A stretch of 42,359 nucleotides of DNA, taken from Saprospiraceae bacterium (GTDB taxonomy: Bacteria > Bacteroidota > Bacteroidia > Chitinophagales > Saprospiraceae). Positions 1-8,610 of the stretch are shown here, one piece after another. The stretch spans positions 1-42,359 of the forward strand of contig JANQRV010000652.1 of NCBI GenBank assembly GCA_028284395.1, read 5' to 3'. The position numbers and the translations under genes are program-made. The number at the start of each line of letters is the position of its first letter. The first letter of the stretch is position 1. The notes beneath the pieces are model-generated. The model did no database searches and had not been told where the DNA came from. It worked only from the letters and a program-made list of their open reading frames with translations.

Positions 1-2
1 GG

Positions 3-824
3 ACAACTTTTGTCGAATACATACGTCAATTGGCGGTTGCCGCAGATCAGGAAATCGTCAGTTTTTACGATTTGCTACAGGCTCTGGAACGACGCATCAC
101 CTACTTCCACGAAAATGGCTGTAGGTTGTCCGATCATGGATTGGAGCAGGTGCCGGCTGCAGATTTTACCGACGAAGAGGTGAATCGGATCTTCCAAAAG
201 AAAATGAGCGGTGGTGAGATTTTCGCCGGAGAAGCTTTGGTTTACAGTTCAGCCGTTCTATTCTATCTCGGAAAAATGTACGCCGAAAAGGGGTGGACGA
301 TGCAACTTCACCTCGGTGCACTGCGTAACAATAACAGCCGCATGGAGCGTCACTTGGGGCCCGATACCGGTTTTGATAGCATCGGCGATTTTTCGCAGGC
401 GAAAAACCTGTCCAAATTTCTCAATCGACTGGATACGGATGACCAACTGGCCAAAACCATTTTGTACAATCTCAATCCGGGAGATAATGAAATATTGGCC
501 ACAATGGCGGGCAACTTCAACGATGGGTCGGTCAGAGGGAAAATCCAATTTGGCTCCGGTTGGTGGTTTCTCGATCAGAAGGATGGCATGGAAAAGCAGA
601 TGAATGCCCTTTCAAACATGGGGCTTTTGAGCTGCTTTATCGGTATGCTGACCGACAGCAGAAGCTTTCTCTCCTTTCCTCGCCACGAATATTTCCGCCG
701 CATACTATGTAATTTAATCGGACGGGATGTCCACAATGGAGAACTTCCCAATGATGAAAACTGGCTAGGCAACATCGTCAAGGACATTTGTTACCGAAAC
801 GCCAAATCCTATTTTAATTTTTGA
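3..824 (+). CDS. uxaC: Uronate isomerase, C-terminal part (5' truncated by window edge)
   Basis: Glucuronate/galacturonate isomerase converts D-glucuronate to D-fructuronate and D-galacturonate to D-tagaturonate in the cytoplasm, the first step of hexuronate breakdown. About 274 residues are visible; the family is usually near 470, so roughly 190 N-terminal residues lie outside the window. The frame is open to the left edge, so the TTG near base 30 is an internal Leu, not a start. Recognised by family blocks such as LHLGALRNNNSR (about bases 306-341), then GPDTGFDSIGD, and near the C-terminus a GWWF block and SFPRHEYFRR. The gene ends 34 bases before kdgK and appears to be in the same operon. 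The identification is secure; substrate preference between glucuronate and galacturonate cannot be read from the sequence. Confidence 0.95.
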   Translation, partial: TTFVEYIRQLAVAADQEIVSFYDLLQALERRITYFHENGCRLSDHGLEQVPAADFTDEEVNRIFQKKMSGGEIFAGEALVYSSAVLFYLGKMYAEKGWTMQLHLGALRNNNSRMERHLGPDTGFDSIGDFSQAKNLSKFLNRLDTDDQLAKTILYNLNPGDNEILATMAGNFNDGSVRGKIQFGSGWWFLDQKDGMEKQMNALSNMGLLSCFIGMLTDSRSFLSFPRHEYFRRILCNLIGRDVHNGELPNDENWLGNIVKDICYRNAKSYFNF

Positions 825-858
825 CAAACAACTGAACTGCTAACAAATTATAATTCAA

Positions 859-1896
859 ATGAAAAAGATCGTCACTTTTGGTGAAATTATGCTGCGACTC
901 ACACCTCCGGGATGGAAGCGTTTTTCGCAAGCTTCTTCCTTTGATGTCATATATGGGGGCGGAGAAAGCAATGTCGCAGTATCCCTCGCCAATTATGGAC
1001 TTCCTTCAGAATTTGTCACTCGATTGCCCGCTAACGATATTGGTGACTGCGCCTTGATGGAAATGCGAAAGAGAGGAGTCGGAACGCAACACATTCTGCG
1101 GGGCGGCGAGAGACTGGGCATTTATTTCCTGGAGATCGGCGCCGTAAGCAGAGGCAGTAAGGTCGTCTATGACCGAGCCCATTCTGCGATTTCTTCTATT
1201 CAGAAGGGCATGGTAGACTGGGAAAAGGTGTTTGAGGACGCACAATGGTTTCACTGGACGGGTATTACACCGGCCATTTCGCAAGGTGCAGCCGATGCTT
1301 GTTTGGAAGCCATACAAGTAGCCAATCGTTTGGGTATTACGGTCTCTACCGATCTCAACTACCGCAAGAAATTGTGGAAGTACGGGAAAAGTCCTTCGGA
1401 AGTAATGCCGGAATTGGTAGCTGGTTGCGATGTAATTCTCGGCAATGAGGAAGATGCCGAAAAGCATTTCGACATCCATCCAGAAGGAGTAGACGTCACA
1501 CAAGGTGACACCATCGACGCCCAGGCTTACATTTCAGTCTGTCAGCAACTGATGCAAAAATTTCCAAGGGCGAAGAAGGTCATCATTACTTTGCGCGGAT
1601 CGATCAGCGCCTCACATAATTCCTGGTCGGGTGTTCTATACAATGGAGAAAAGTTATTCACCGCTCCTACTTATCAGATCACACACATTGTGGATCGCGT
1701 TGGCGGTGGCGACAGCTTCATGGGGGGACTAATCTACGGCCTGCTCACTTATGAAAAGGACGATCAGCAAGCACTGAATTTTGCAGTTGCCGCCTCTTGT
1801 CTAAAGCATACCATCTACGGTGATGCCAATTTGGCAACCGTTGAAGAAGTAGAAAAATTGATGGCCGGCGATGCCTCCGGAAGAGTCAGTCGGTGA
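859..1896 (+). CDS. kdgK: 2-dehydro-3-deoxygluconate kinase (KDG kinase), PfkB family
   Basis: Phosphorylates 2-keto-3-deoxygluconate to KDPG with ATP in the cytoplasm. The 345-residue protein has the PfkB/ribokinase layout: N-terminal FGEIMLRLTPPG, the glycine-rich substrate loop YGGGESNVAVSLA, and the C-terminal signature DRVGGGDSFMGG, with the likely catalytic Asp at about residue 285. The start is an ATG following an A/T-rich stretch, as is common in Bacteroidota without a clear Shine-Dalgarno site. It sits between uxaC and eda, and eda consumes its product, which supports KDG kinase over other PfkB sugar kinases. Confidence 0.93.
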   Translation: MKKIVTFGEIMLRLTPPGWKRFSQASSFDVIYGGGESNVAVSLANYGLPSEFVTRLPANDIGDCALMEMRKRGVGTQHILRGGERLGIYFLEIGAVSRGSKVVYDRAHSAISSIQKGMVDWEKVFEDAQWFHWTGITPAISQGAADACLEAIQVANRLGITVSTDLNYRKKLWKYGKSPSEVMPELVAGCDVILGNEEDAEKHFDIHPEGVDVTQGDTIDAQAYISVCQQLMQKFPRAKKVIITLRGSISASHNSWSGVLYNGEKLFTAPTYQITHIVDRVGGGDSFMGGLIYGLLTYEKDDQQALNFAVAASCLKHTIYGDANLATVEEVEKLMAGDASGRVSR

Positions 1897-1975
1897 TTTT
1901 AATATCTCAATAGAATTGCATATTATTACATAGATTGTCGCTCATTTCGGTGGGGCAATCTTAGAAGTATAACAA

Positions 1976-2650
1976 ATGGCGAAATTTTCACGTATTGAAG
2001 TGGCTCAGACGATGCACCGGACTGGATTGGTGCCGTTGTTTTATCATCCCGATATAGATCTGGGCAAAAAAGTATTGGCAGCTTGCTACAATGGTGGCGC
2101 TAGACTGCTGGAGTTTACGAACCGCGGAGATTTCGCTCACGAAGTTTTTGGCGAATTGAATAAATTTTGTCTGGAAGAATTACCGGAAATGATCCTTGGT
2201 GTCGGCTCAGTGACCGATGCCGGCACAGCTGCTTTATACATGCAGTTAGGGGCTAATTTTGTTGTAACACCGGTTTTCAGAGAAGACATTGCTTTGGCTT
2301 GTAATCGACGTAAAATACTGTGGTCACCGGGGTGTGCTTCCTTAACTGAAATCTGTCGGGCGGAAGAACTTGGATGCGAAATTGTAAAGCTATTCCCGGG
2401 CGGCATTTACGGTCCTGGTTTTGTGAAAGCCGTCAGGGGGCCGCAGCCCTGGACCAGCATCATGCCAACCGGAGGAGTTGCCCCCAGTCGGGAGAATCTG
2501 GAAGCCTGGTTTAATGCAGGCGTGGCTTGCGTTGGAATGGGCTCTAAACTGATTTCCAAAGATTTGTTGGCGAATGGAGATTTCGCACAATTGGAAGGCC
2601 GGGTACGTGAAGCTTTAGCGTTGATCAAAGAGTTGAAGAATCAACATTAA
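1976..2650 (+). CDS. eda: KDPG aldolase (2-keto-4-hydroxyglutarate/KDPG aldolase)
   Basis: Class I aldolase that splits KDPG into pyruvate and glyceraldehyde-3-phosphate. The 224-residue TIM-barrel protein carries the Schiff-base Lys at about residue 138 in the block CEIVKLFPGG. Other family blocks are ILGVGSVTDAG (usually GaGTV) and a C-terminal phosphate-binding segment with MPTGGV. The family Glu that acts as general base is probably the one in LLEFTNRG. It starts 79 bases after kdgK and ends only 7 bases before the TRAP binding-protein gene, so all are likely co-transcribed. The final step of the uronate pathway is therefore encoded here. Confidence 0.93.
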   Translation: MAKFSRIEVAQTMHRTGLVPLFYHPDIDLGKKVLAACYNGGARLLEFTNRGDFAHEVFGELNKFCLEELPEMILGVGSVTDAGTAALYMQLGANFVVTPVFREDIALACNRRKILWSPGCASLTEICRAEELGCEIVKLFPGGIYGPGFVKAVRGPQPWTSIMPTGGVAPSRENLEAWFNAGVACVGMGSKLISKDLLANGDFAQLEGRVREALALIKELKNQH

Positions 2651-2657
2651 ACAAGAT

Positions 2658-3647
2658 ATGTTCTTAAAAGTTAGGTTTTGGTCTCTTTTAAAGACCATCT
2701 TGCTACTACTGTGTATATCCGGTTGTAGCAATGATACTTCCGTAAAATATTTGAAGCTGGGCCATGGATTAGATCCCTCTCATCCCGTACATTTAGGGAT
2801 GGTGTACATGGCAGAAAAAGTAGCCGAAAAATCGGGCGGCAAACTTCAAATTGAAATTTACCCGAGTCAACAGCTTGGAACGGAACGACAACTGTTGGAA
2901 TTGTTGCAGATCGGCAGTTTGGCCATGACCAAAGTCTCCGGAGCCGTTATGGAGAATTTTGCGCCAAAAACCAAAGTCTTTGGTCTCCCCTATATTTTTC
3001 GCGACCGCCAGCACGCTCATCAGGTATACGATAGTAAGGTTGGCAGGGATCTTTTGATCGAGAGTGAAAATTACTGGCTGCGCGGACTAACCTATTTCGA
3101 CGCAGGAGAACGCTCTTTTTATACCAAAGAGCGGCCCGTCAATCAACCGGATGACCTCAAGGGGTTGAAGATACGGGTGCAGGAAAGCGTCACCGCCATG
3201 AGTATGGTGCGATCATTGGGAGGCGCTCCTACCCCCATCTCCTGGGGTGAATTGTACACCGCCCTCCAACAAGGAGTAGTGGATGGAGCCGAAAACAACC
3301 CACCAAGTTTTTATACTTCCCGTCACTACGAAATCTGTAAATTCTATTCTCTGAATGAGCACACTGCGGTGCCGGACATCCTGGTCATCGGCAAAGTGGC
3401 ATGGGAAGGGCTTTCCGGAGAAGAAAGACAATGGCTGGAAGCTGCGGTCAGCGAAGCTACCATTTATCAAAGAAAAATCTGGCGGGAAGCGGAAGAAGAA
3501 GCTCTAGAAGCGGTTCAGAAAGCAGGGGTCGAAATCTCCCGCCCGGATAAAACGGCATTTGCTGAAAAAACCAAGAGCATTCTGGATGAATATAAATCCG
3601 ATGAATCCCTCTATGGCATCATTCAACAAATTCAGGCCATTCAATAA
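2658..3647 (+). CDS. dctP: TRAP transporter substrate-binding lipoprotein (DctP family)
   Basis: Binds an organic acid outside the inner membrane and delivers it to the DctQM permease; by context the ligand is probably a hexuronate. The 329-residue protein starts with a hydrophobic signal ending in a lipobox (CISGC, Cys at about residue 23), so it should be lipid-anchored. Family features include LGHGLDPSHPVH, the conserved LKGLKIRVQES segment with Arg about residue 173, which in DctP proteins pairs with the substrate carboxylate, then GGAPTPISWGELYTALQQGVVDG. Lipid anchoring is unusual for a Gram-negative DctP, which is normally free in the periplasm. The ligand is inferred only from the neighbours. 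Confidence 0.92.
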   Translation: MFLKVRFWSLLKTILLLLCISGCSNDTSVKYLKLGHGLDPSHPVHLGMVYMAEKVAEKSGGKLQIEIYPSQQLGTERQLLELLQIGSLAMTKVSGAVMENFAPKTKVFGLPYIFRDRQHAHQVYDSKVGRDLLIESENYWLRGLTYFDAGERSFYTKERPVNQPDDLKGLKIRVQESVTAMSMVRSLGGAPTPISWGELYTALQQGVVDGAENNPPSFYTSRHYEICKFYSLNEHTAVPDILVIGKVAWEGLSGEERQWLEAAVSEATIYQRKIWREAEEEALEAVQKAGVEISRPDKTAFAEKTKSILDEYKSDESLYGIIQQIQAIQ

Positions 3648-3679
3648 TCCATCATTTTTCACTCATCACGCAAACACAT

Positions 3680-4144
3680 ATGAAACTCCGCCAGTCAATC
3701 GATAAAGTCATCGGAAATTTTCTAGTTCTTCTGATGATCATCATGACCCTCGATGTTCTATGGGGGGTATTCACTCGCTACATTATGGGTAGTCAGGCAA
3801 GCTGGTCTGAAGAGCTCGCCCGCTTCCTGCTCATCTGGATCGGTATCCTGGGTGCAGGTTTTGCAGCGGGGCAAAGAGTACACTTAGCCATCGACTTACT
3901 TTCCCCTCAATTGAGCCCTGGCGGCCAGCGCTCTTTGAGTACTTTTATCAATTTATTGATCATTGCTTTCGCTCTTTTCGTTATGGTGATCGGCGGTGGC
4001 CGTTTGATCTATATTTCACAAATCCTAGGGCAGTTATCTCCAGCGCTTCAGTTGCCAATGGCGGTCGTTTACGCGGTGATTCCCATCAGCGGGATTTTGG
4101 TAGTTTATTATAAACTCAACGACCTGGCAATGGCCAACAAATAA
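3680..4144 (+). CDS. dctQ: TRAP transporter small membrane subunit (DctQ family)
   Basis: Four-helix integral membrane subunit that partners the large TRAP permease. The 154-residue length fits the family. The conserved segment SWSEELARFLLIWIGILGAG (helix 2, about residues 40-60) is clear, followed by a short basic loop with GQRVHLAIDLL and two further hydrophobic helices. It lies 32 bases after dctP and 11 bases before dctM, the standard P-Q-M order, with the two membrane subunits encoded separately rather than fused. Confidence 0.92.
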   Translation: MKLRQSIDKVIGNFLVLLMIIMTLDVLWGVFTRYIMGSQASWSEELARFLLIWIGILGAGFAAGQRVHLAIDLLSPQLSPGGQRSLSTFINLLIIAFALFVMVIGGGRLIYISQILGQLSPALQLPMAVVYAVIPISGILVVYYKLNDLAMANK

Positions 4145-4155
4145 TCTGAAACACT

Positions 4156-5442
4156 ATGGAAGTTCTAATACTAGTTTTATCCTTCATTATCCTACTGGGC
4201 ATCGGCGTGCCGATTGCCTGGAGTATTGGCCTTAGCAGCATATTCACCATGCTGGTTAGCATTCCTTTCCTGCCGGCCCTTACCACCGTAGCTCAACGCA
4301 TGGCTACCGGACTGGACAGTTTTTCACTTTTGGCGATACCGTTTTTCATCCTGGCCGGGCAGATCATGAATCGGGGCGGAATTGCCAGACGGCTGATCGA
4401 TTTTGCCAAAACACTTGTCGGCTCGTTACCCGGCGGCTTAGCCCACGTAAATGTCATTGCCGCCATGTTGTTTGGCGCCATCTCGGGTTCGGCAGTAGCA
4501 GCAGCCTCCGCAATCGGGGGATTCATGGGAGAAAGGATGGAGAAAGAAGGTTACAGCAAAGAGTTTGCAGCAGCCGTCAATATTACTTCTTCGACAACGG
4601 GATTGATCATTCCCCCCAGCAACATTCTAATTGTATACTCACTGGCCAGCGGCGGGGTATCCATTGCCGCACTATTCCTCGCCGGTTATCTGCCGGGTAT
4701 CCTGACTGGTTTGTTTCTCATGATTTTAGCAGCAATTTGGGCAAAACGCAAAGGCATCCCTACCGGAAAAAGAAGCTCCCTAAAAGAAGTCGGCGGGACC
4801 TTCCTCGCGGCATTTCCAAGTTTACTGCTGGTTTTTGTAGTAATTGGCGGGATTGTCGTCGGAATCTTCACCGCGACCGAGGCTTCGGCAGTGGCGGTAT
4901 TATACTGCCTGATTCTAACATTCATTTACGGGGAAGTGTCGCTAAAAGACCTGTCTCCAATATTTTTAAGCTCCATTAACACGACTGCCATCGTCATGTT
5001 ACTGATCGGCACCTCGATGAGTATGTCCTGGATCATGGCCTATGAAAACATTCCACAAAATATAACGGAGCTCTTACTTTCGGTCAGCGACAGCAAGGTG
5101 GTCATTTTGTTTATCATTAACCTGATCCTCTTATTTGTGGGTATTTTCATGGATATGACACCGGCAGTCTTGATTTTTACTCCGATCTTCTTGCCCGTAG
5201 TTACCAAACTGGGCATGGACCCTACCCATTTTGGGATCATTATGGTCCTCAACCTGTGTATCGGCGTCTGTACGCCACCGGTTGGTTCCGTATTATTTGT
5301 CGGTGTAGGTGTTGCCGGCACGACTATTCAAAAAGTAATTCGCCCCTTATTACCACTCTTTATAGCTATGCTGGTAGCACTACTGATCGTCACTTATGTT
5401 CCGGCATTGAGTTTGTGGTTACCAAGGGTTTTTGGATATTGA
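4156..5442 (+). CDS. dctM: TRAP transporter large permease subunit (DctM family)
   Basis: The sodium-coupled transport channel of the TRAP system in the inner membrane. The 428-residue protein is strongly hydrophobic throughout, with about 12 predicted membrane segments. Family blocks are visible: IPFFILAGQIMNRGGIARRLI, then GGLAHVNVIAAMLFGAISGSAVA, then IIPPSNILIVYS, and a C-terminal DMTPAVLIFTPIFLPV and CTPPVG. Length and order match typical DctM. It is followed 21 bases later by uxaA, placing the transporter inside the catabolic operon and supporting uronate uptake. Confidence 0.94.
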   Translation: MEVLILVLSFIILLGIGVPIAWSIGLSSIFTMLVSIPFLPALTTVAQRMATGLDSFSLLAIPFFILAGQIMNRGGIARRLIDFAKTLVGSLPGGLAHVNVIAAMLFGAISGSAVAAASAIGGFMGERMEKEGYSKEFAAAVNITSSTTGLIIPPSNILIVYSLASGGVSIAALFLAGYLPGILTGLFLMILAAIWAKRKGIPTGKRSSLKEVGGTFLAAFPSLLLVFVVIGGIVVGIFTATEASAVAVLYCLILTFIYGEVSLKDLSPIFLSSINTTAIVMLLIGTSMSMSWIMAYENIPQNITELLLSVSDSKVVILFIINLILLFVGIFMDMTPAVLIFTPIFLPVVTKLGMDPTHFGIIMVLNLCIGVCTPPVGSVLFVGVGVAGTTIQKVIRPLLPLFIAMLVALLIVTYVPALSLWLPRVFGY

Positions 5443-5463
5443 GCAGGATTATAAATTATCGTT

Positions 5464-7116
5464 ATGAATAGCAGGATTTTGAAGGTCCATCCGAATGACA
5501 ATGTTGTGGTTGCACTGCGCGACTTCCAAGCTGGCGAAGTGGTAAAGTTAGATGCTCTTGAAATTGAATTGAGTCAAGACATTGCCATGAAGCACAAGTT
5601 TACGGAACGAGCAATGGAACCGGGAGAAGACATCATCATGTACGGTGTATTGGTTGGCAAGGTGACACGTCCGATCCCACGGGGAGGCATGATCAATCAG
5701 CAGAACATTGCACATTCCACAAGTGAATATACCATTACAAGCCGGGAAAATAGATGGGAGCAACCCAACACTTCCAGGTTTGCCGGCCGGACCTTTTCGG
5801 GCTACCATCGCTCAGATGGCAGTGTCGGAACGATGAACTATTGGTTGGTAATTCCACTGGTATTTTGTGAAAATCGGAATATTAAAGTTATTCAGGAAGC
5901 CATGTTGGAACAGTTGGGTTACGTTACGGAATCCTCCTTCACCGTGGATACTCCAAAATTGATAAAACTGTATCAGGAGGGTGCGGAAGAGCGGGACATT
6001 CTCGACGCTATGATCATTAAGGATGCCGCGGAAATTCAAAAAAACCGGACCTTTCCTAATGTTGATGGCATTAAATTTCTTTTACACGACGGCGGATGTG
6101 GCGGGATCCGGCAGGATTCTGAAATGCTCTGCCGGCTACTTGCCGGCTATATCAACAATCCGAATGTTGCTGGCGCGACCGTATTGAGTCTGGGTTGTCA
6201 GAATGCCCAGTTTGCCTTACTGGATCAAGCCCTGAAAGACCTGAATCCAAATTTGGACAAACCCGTTTTCATTCTTGAGCAGCAGGAAAGTAAATCAGAA
6301 AGGGATTTCATTGCCGAAGCGGTCAAAAAGACCTTTATCGGTTTGATGGCTGCCAATAAGATTAGCCGGCAACCGGCCCCTTTGGATAAGATTTCATTGG
6401 GTTTAGAGTGCGGCGGATCCGATGGCTTTTCCGGCATCACGGCCAATCCCGCCCTGGGCTATGCTTCCGACTTATTGGTAGCAATGGGAGGTAAAGCCAT
6501 TCTGGCGGAATTCCCCGAATTGAACGGGGTGGAACAAGAATTGGTCAATCGCTGTCAAAATGAGGAGATTGCCAAAAAGTTTGCTCAACTGATGTCTTCA
6601 TACTCCAACAGCGCGGAGCAAGCAGGTTCGGGTTTCAGTATGAACCCTTCTCCCGGCAATATACGGGACGGTTTGATCACCGATGCCATCAAATCTGCGG
6701 GCGCCGCTAAAAAAGGTGGCACCTCCCCCGTTACGGACGTCTTGGATTATGCGGAACCCGCCAATAAAGCGGGCCTCAATTTACTATGCACCCCGGGCAA
6801 CGATGTTGAGAGTACGACCGGATTGGCCGGTTCGGGTGCCAACGTAATCGTTTTTACCACCGGCTTAGGTACTCCTACCGGAAACCCGGTAGCTCCGACC
6901 ATTAAAGTGGCCACTAATTCCATATTAGCCCGCCGCATGGCAGACATCATAGACATTGACGCCGGAACAATTATCGACGGAAAAGACACCATCGCCTCAA
7001 AAGGAGAAGAAATTCTCGACATGATCATAAAGGTGGCGAGTGGTGAATTGGTGCCCAAAGCTGTTCAACTCGGACAAGATGATTTTATTCCGTGGAAAAG
7101 AGGCATTTCTTTGTAA
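5464..7116 (+). CDS. uxaA: Altronate dehydratase
   Basis: Removes water from D-altronate to give 2-keto-3-deoxygluconate, the substrate of KdgK. The 550-residue protein has both parts of the family: an N-terminal SAF-like domain (about residues 1-90) and a large C-terminal UxaA domain. Diagnostic blocks are GYHRSDGSVGTMNYWLVIP, LLHDGGCGGI, LSLGCQNAQ, LGLECGGSDGFSGI and FTTGLGTPTGNPVAPTIKV, with several conserved Cys that may ligate iron. It is somewhat longer than the E. coli enzyme (about 495). Together with the next gene it defines the galacturonate branch rather than the mannonate branch. Confidence 0.95.
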   Translation: MNSRILKVHPNDNVVVALRDFQAGEVVKLDALEIELSQDIAMKHKFTERAMEPGEDIIMYGVLVGKVTRPIPRGGMINQQNIAHSTSEYTITSRENRWEQPNTSRFAGRTFSGYHRSDGSVGTMNYWLVIPLVFCENRNIKVIQEAMLEQLGYVTESSFTVDTPKLIKLYQEGAEERDILDAMIIKDAAEIQKNRTFPNVDGIKFLLHDGGCGGIRQDSEMLCRLLAGYINNPNVAGATVLSLGCQNAQFALLDQALKDLNPNLDKPVFILEQQESKSERDFIAEAVKKTFIGLMAANKISRQPAPLDKISLGLECGGSDGFSGITANPALGYASDLLVAMGGKAILAEFPELNGVEQELVNRCQNEEIAKKFAQLMSSYSNSAEQAGSGFSMNPSPGNIRDGLITDAIKSAGAAKKGGTSPVTDVLDYAEPANKAGLNLLCTPGNDVESTTGLAGSGANVIVFTTGLGTPTGNPVAPTIKVATNSILARRMADIIDIDAGTIIDGKDTIASKGEEILDMIIKVASGELVPKAVQLGQDDFIPWKRGISL

Positions 7117-7134
7117 TGGCCTGAAAAATAATCA

Positions 7135-8610
7135 ATGAACCCACTGAATCGCACTACGGCTAATGTACCACAAGTTTACCCTCCTAAAGTCCTGCAATTT
7201 GGAGGTGGCAATTTTTTAAGAGCTTTTGTAGATTGGATGATTGAAGCCTTGAATGAGCAGACCGGTTTTTCGGGCAGTGTGGTGGTTGTGAAGCCAACCG
7301 AAAAAGGGCATTATCAAGCCCTTATTGACCAGGAGGGGCTATTTCACGTCCTGACCAGAGGAATTCGAAAAGGGGCGGAAGTATCCGAAACCCAACTGGT
7401 TTCGTGTGTGCACCAAATCATTCATCCCTATCGCGAATTTCAGACATTTCTCGATTCCGCTGCAATACCATCCATTCGGTTTATCTTTTCCAATACGACG
7501 GAAGCCGGGATCAAGTTTTCCCTTACCGATCGATTCGAAGACGCCCCTCCGGCTGAGTTTCCGGCAAAATTGACGCGTTGGTTGTACCATCGTTTCCAGT
7601 TTTTTTCCGGTGCGCCGGAGAGCGGGTGTTACATCATTCCTTGCGAACTCATCGAAGACAATGGCCGAAAACTAGAAGATACAGTTATGCGCTGCATCGA
7701 CCATTGGGGACTGGAAGATGGCTTCAAGAAATGGATTCAGCACCATAACTTCTTTTGCAATACCCTGGTAGATCGAATTGTGCCGGGCTATCCATCTGGT
7801 GAATACGACGAGATCAGCCGAAACCTCGGATATGAAGACCGACTAATGGTCGCGGGAGAGCCCTACCACCTCTTTGTTATCGAACCCAGGGCACAGCTTG
7901 CGGTCGAGCTGCCCTTCGATCAAATCGAACTCAATGTCCAATTCACTTCGGATGTTGCCAGTCATCGCGAAATCAAGGTAAGAATTCTCAATGGTCTCCA
8001 TACCTCGATGGTGCCCGTGGGTTATCTCGGCGGTGTAGACACTGTCCGAGAGGCCATCGACGACGAAGTTATCGGTTCTTTTCTCGAGCAACTGCTCGCT
8101 CAAGAAATCCTTCCTACTTTGAATTTCCCCGGGGAGCAACTTTTACAATATGCAAGTGATACGCTGGATCGATTTAGGAACCCCTTCATTCGCCACCAAC
8201 TGATAGACATCTCTTTAAACTCCATTGCAAAATTTAGGACCAGGGTGCTCCCCTCGTTGTTACAATTTACAAAGCAAAGCCGGCAGTTGCCTCCGCGAAT
8301 CGTTTTCGCTTTTGCAGCGTTGATATGTCTTTATCAAGGAAAAAGAAATGGATCGCCCTTTACAGTTAGGGACGACGCTTCAGTCGTTTCATTTTTCCAA
8401 AAGCACTGGGAAAATTGGACCCGGGGTGCGTTGACTACTCAACAATTGGTTACATTCGTCCTGGGCAAAGAGGAATTTTGGGGTCGAGACTTGCGACAAA
8501 TCGACAAACTTGTGGAAGAGGTTGCCATTCAAGTCGACCGCATACTCGAAATTGGAATACAAAAAGCGTTGAAATCACATCCAAAATTATCAATGCATGA
8601 AGATTTATAA
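7135..8610 (+). CDS. uxaB: Tagaturonate reductase (altronate oxidoreductase)
   Basis: NAD(H)-dependent reduction of D-tagaturonate to D-altronate, feeding UxaA. The 491-residue protein belongs to the polyol-specific long-chain dehydrogenase (mannitol dehydrogenase) family. The N-terminal block VLQFGGGNFLRAFVDWMI is very close to that of UxaB, followed by VVVVKPTEKG and TRG. The C-terminal domain has the catalytic-type block KVRILNGLHTSMVPVGYL. Length matches UxaB (about 480). Its stop lies 14 bases inside the next gene, so translation is probably coupled. A wider activity on fructuronate is possible, as no UxuB is seen. Confidence 0.92.
   Translation: MNPLNRTTANVPQVYPPKVLQFGGGNFLRAFVDWMIEALNEQTGFSGSVVVVKPTEKGHYQALIDQEGLFHVLTRGIRKGAEVSETQLVSCVHQIIHPYREFQTFLDSAAIPSIRFIFSNTTEAGIKFSLTDRFEDAPPAEFPAKLTRWLYHRFQFFSGAPESGCYIIPCELIEDNGRKLEDTVMRCIDHWGLEDGFKKWIQHHNFFCNTLVDRIVPGYPSGEYDEISRNLGYEDRLMVAGEPYHLFVIEPRAQLAVELPFDQIELNVQFTSDVASHREIKVRILNGLHTSMVPVGYLGGVDTVREAIDDEVIGSFLEQLLAQEILPTLNFPGEQLLQYASDTLDRFRNPFIRHQLIDISLNSIAKFRTRVLPSLLQFTKQSRQLPPRIVFAFAALICLYQGKRNGSPFTVRDDASVVSFFQKHWENWTRGALTTQQLVTFVLGKEEFWGRDLRQIDKLVEEVAIQVDRILEIGIQKALKSHPKLSMHEDL

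Noticed and set aside
1006..1503. Long open frame antisense to kdgK
   Set aside because: It mirrors the well-conserved KDG kinase frame and its translation has no recognisable domain; a shadow of codon bias.
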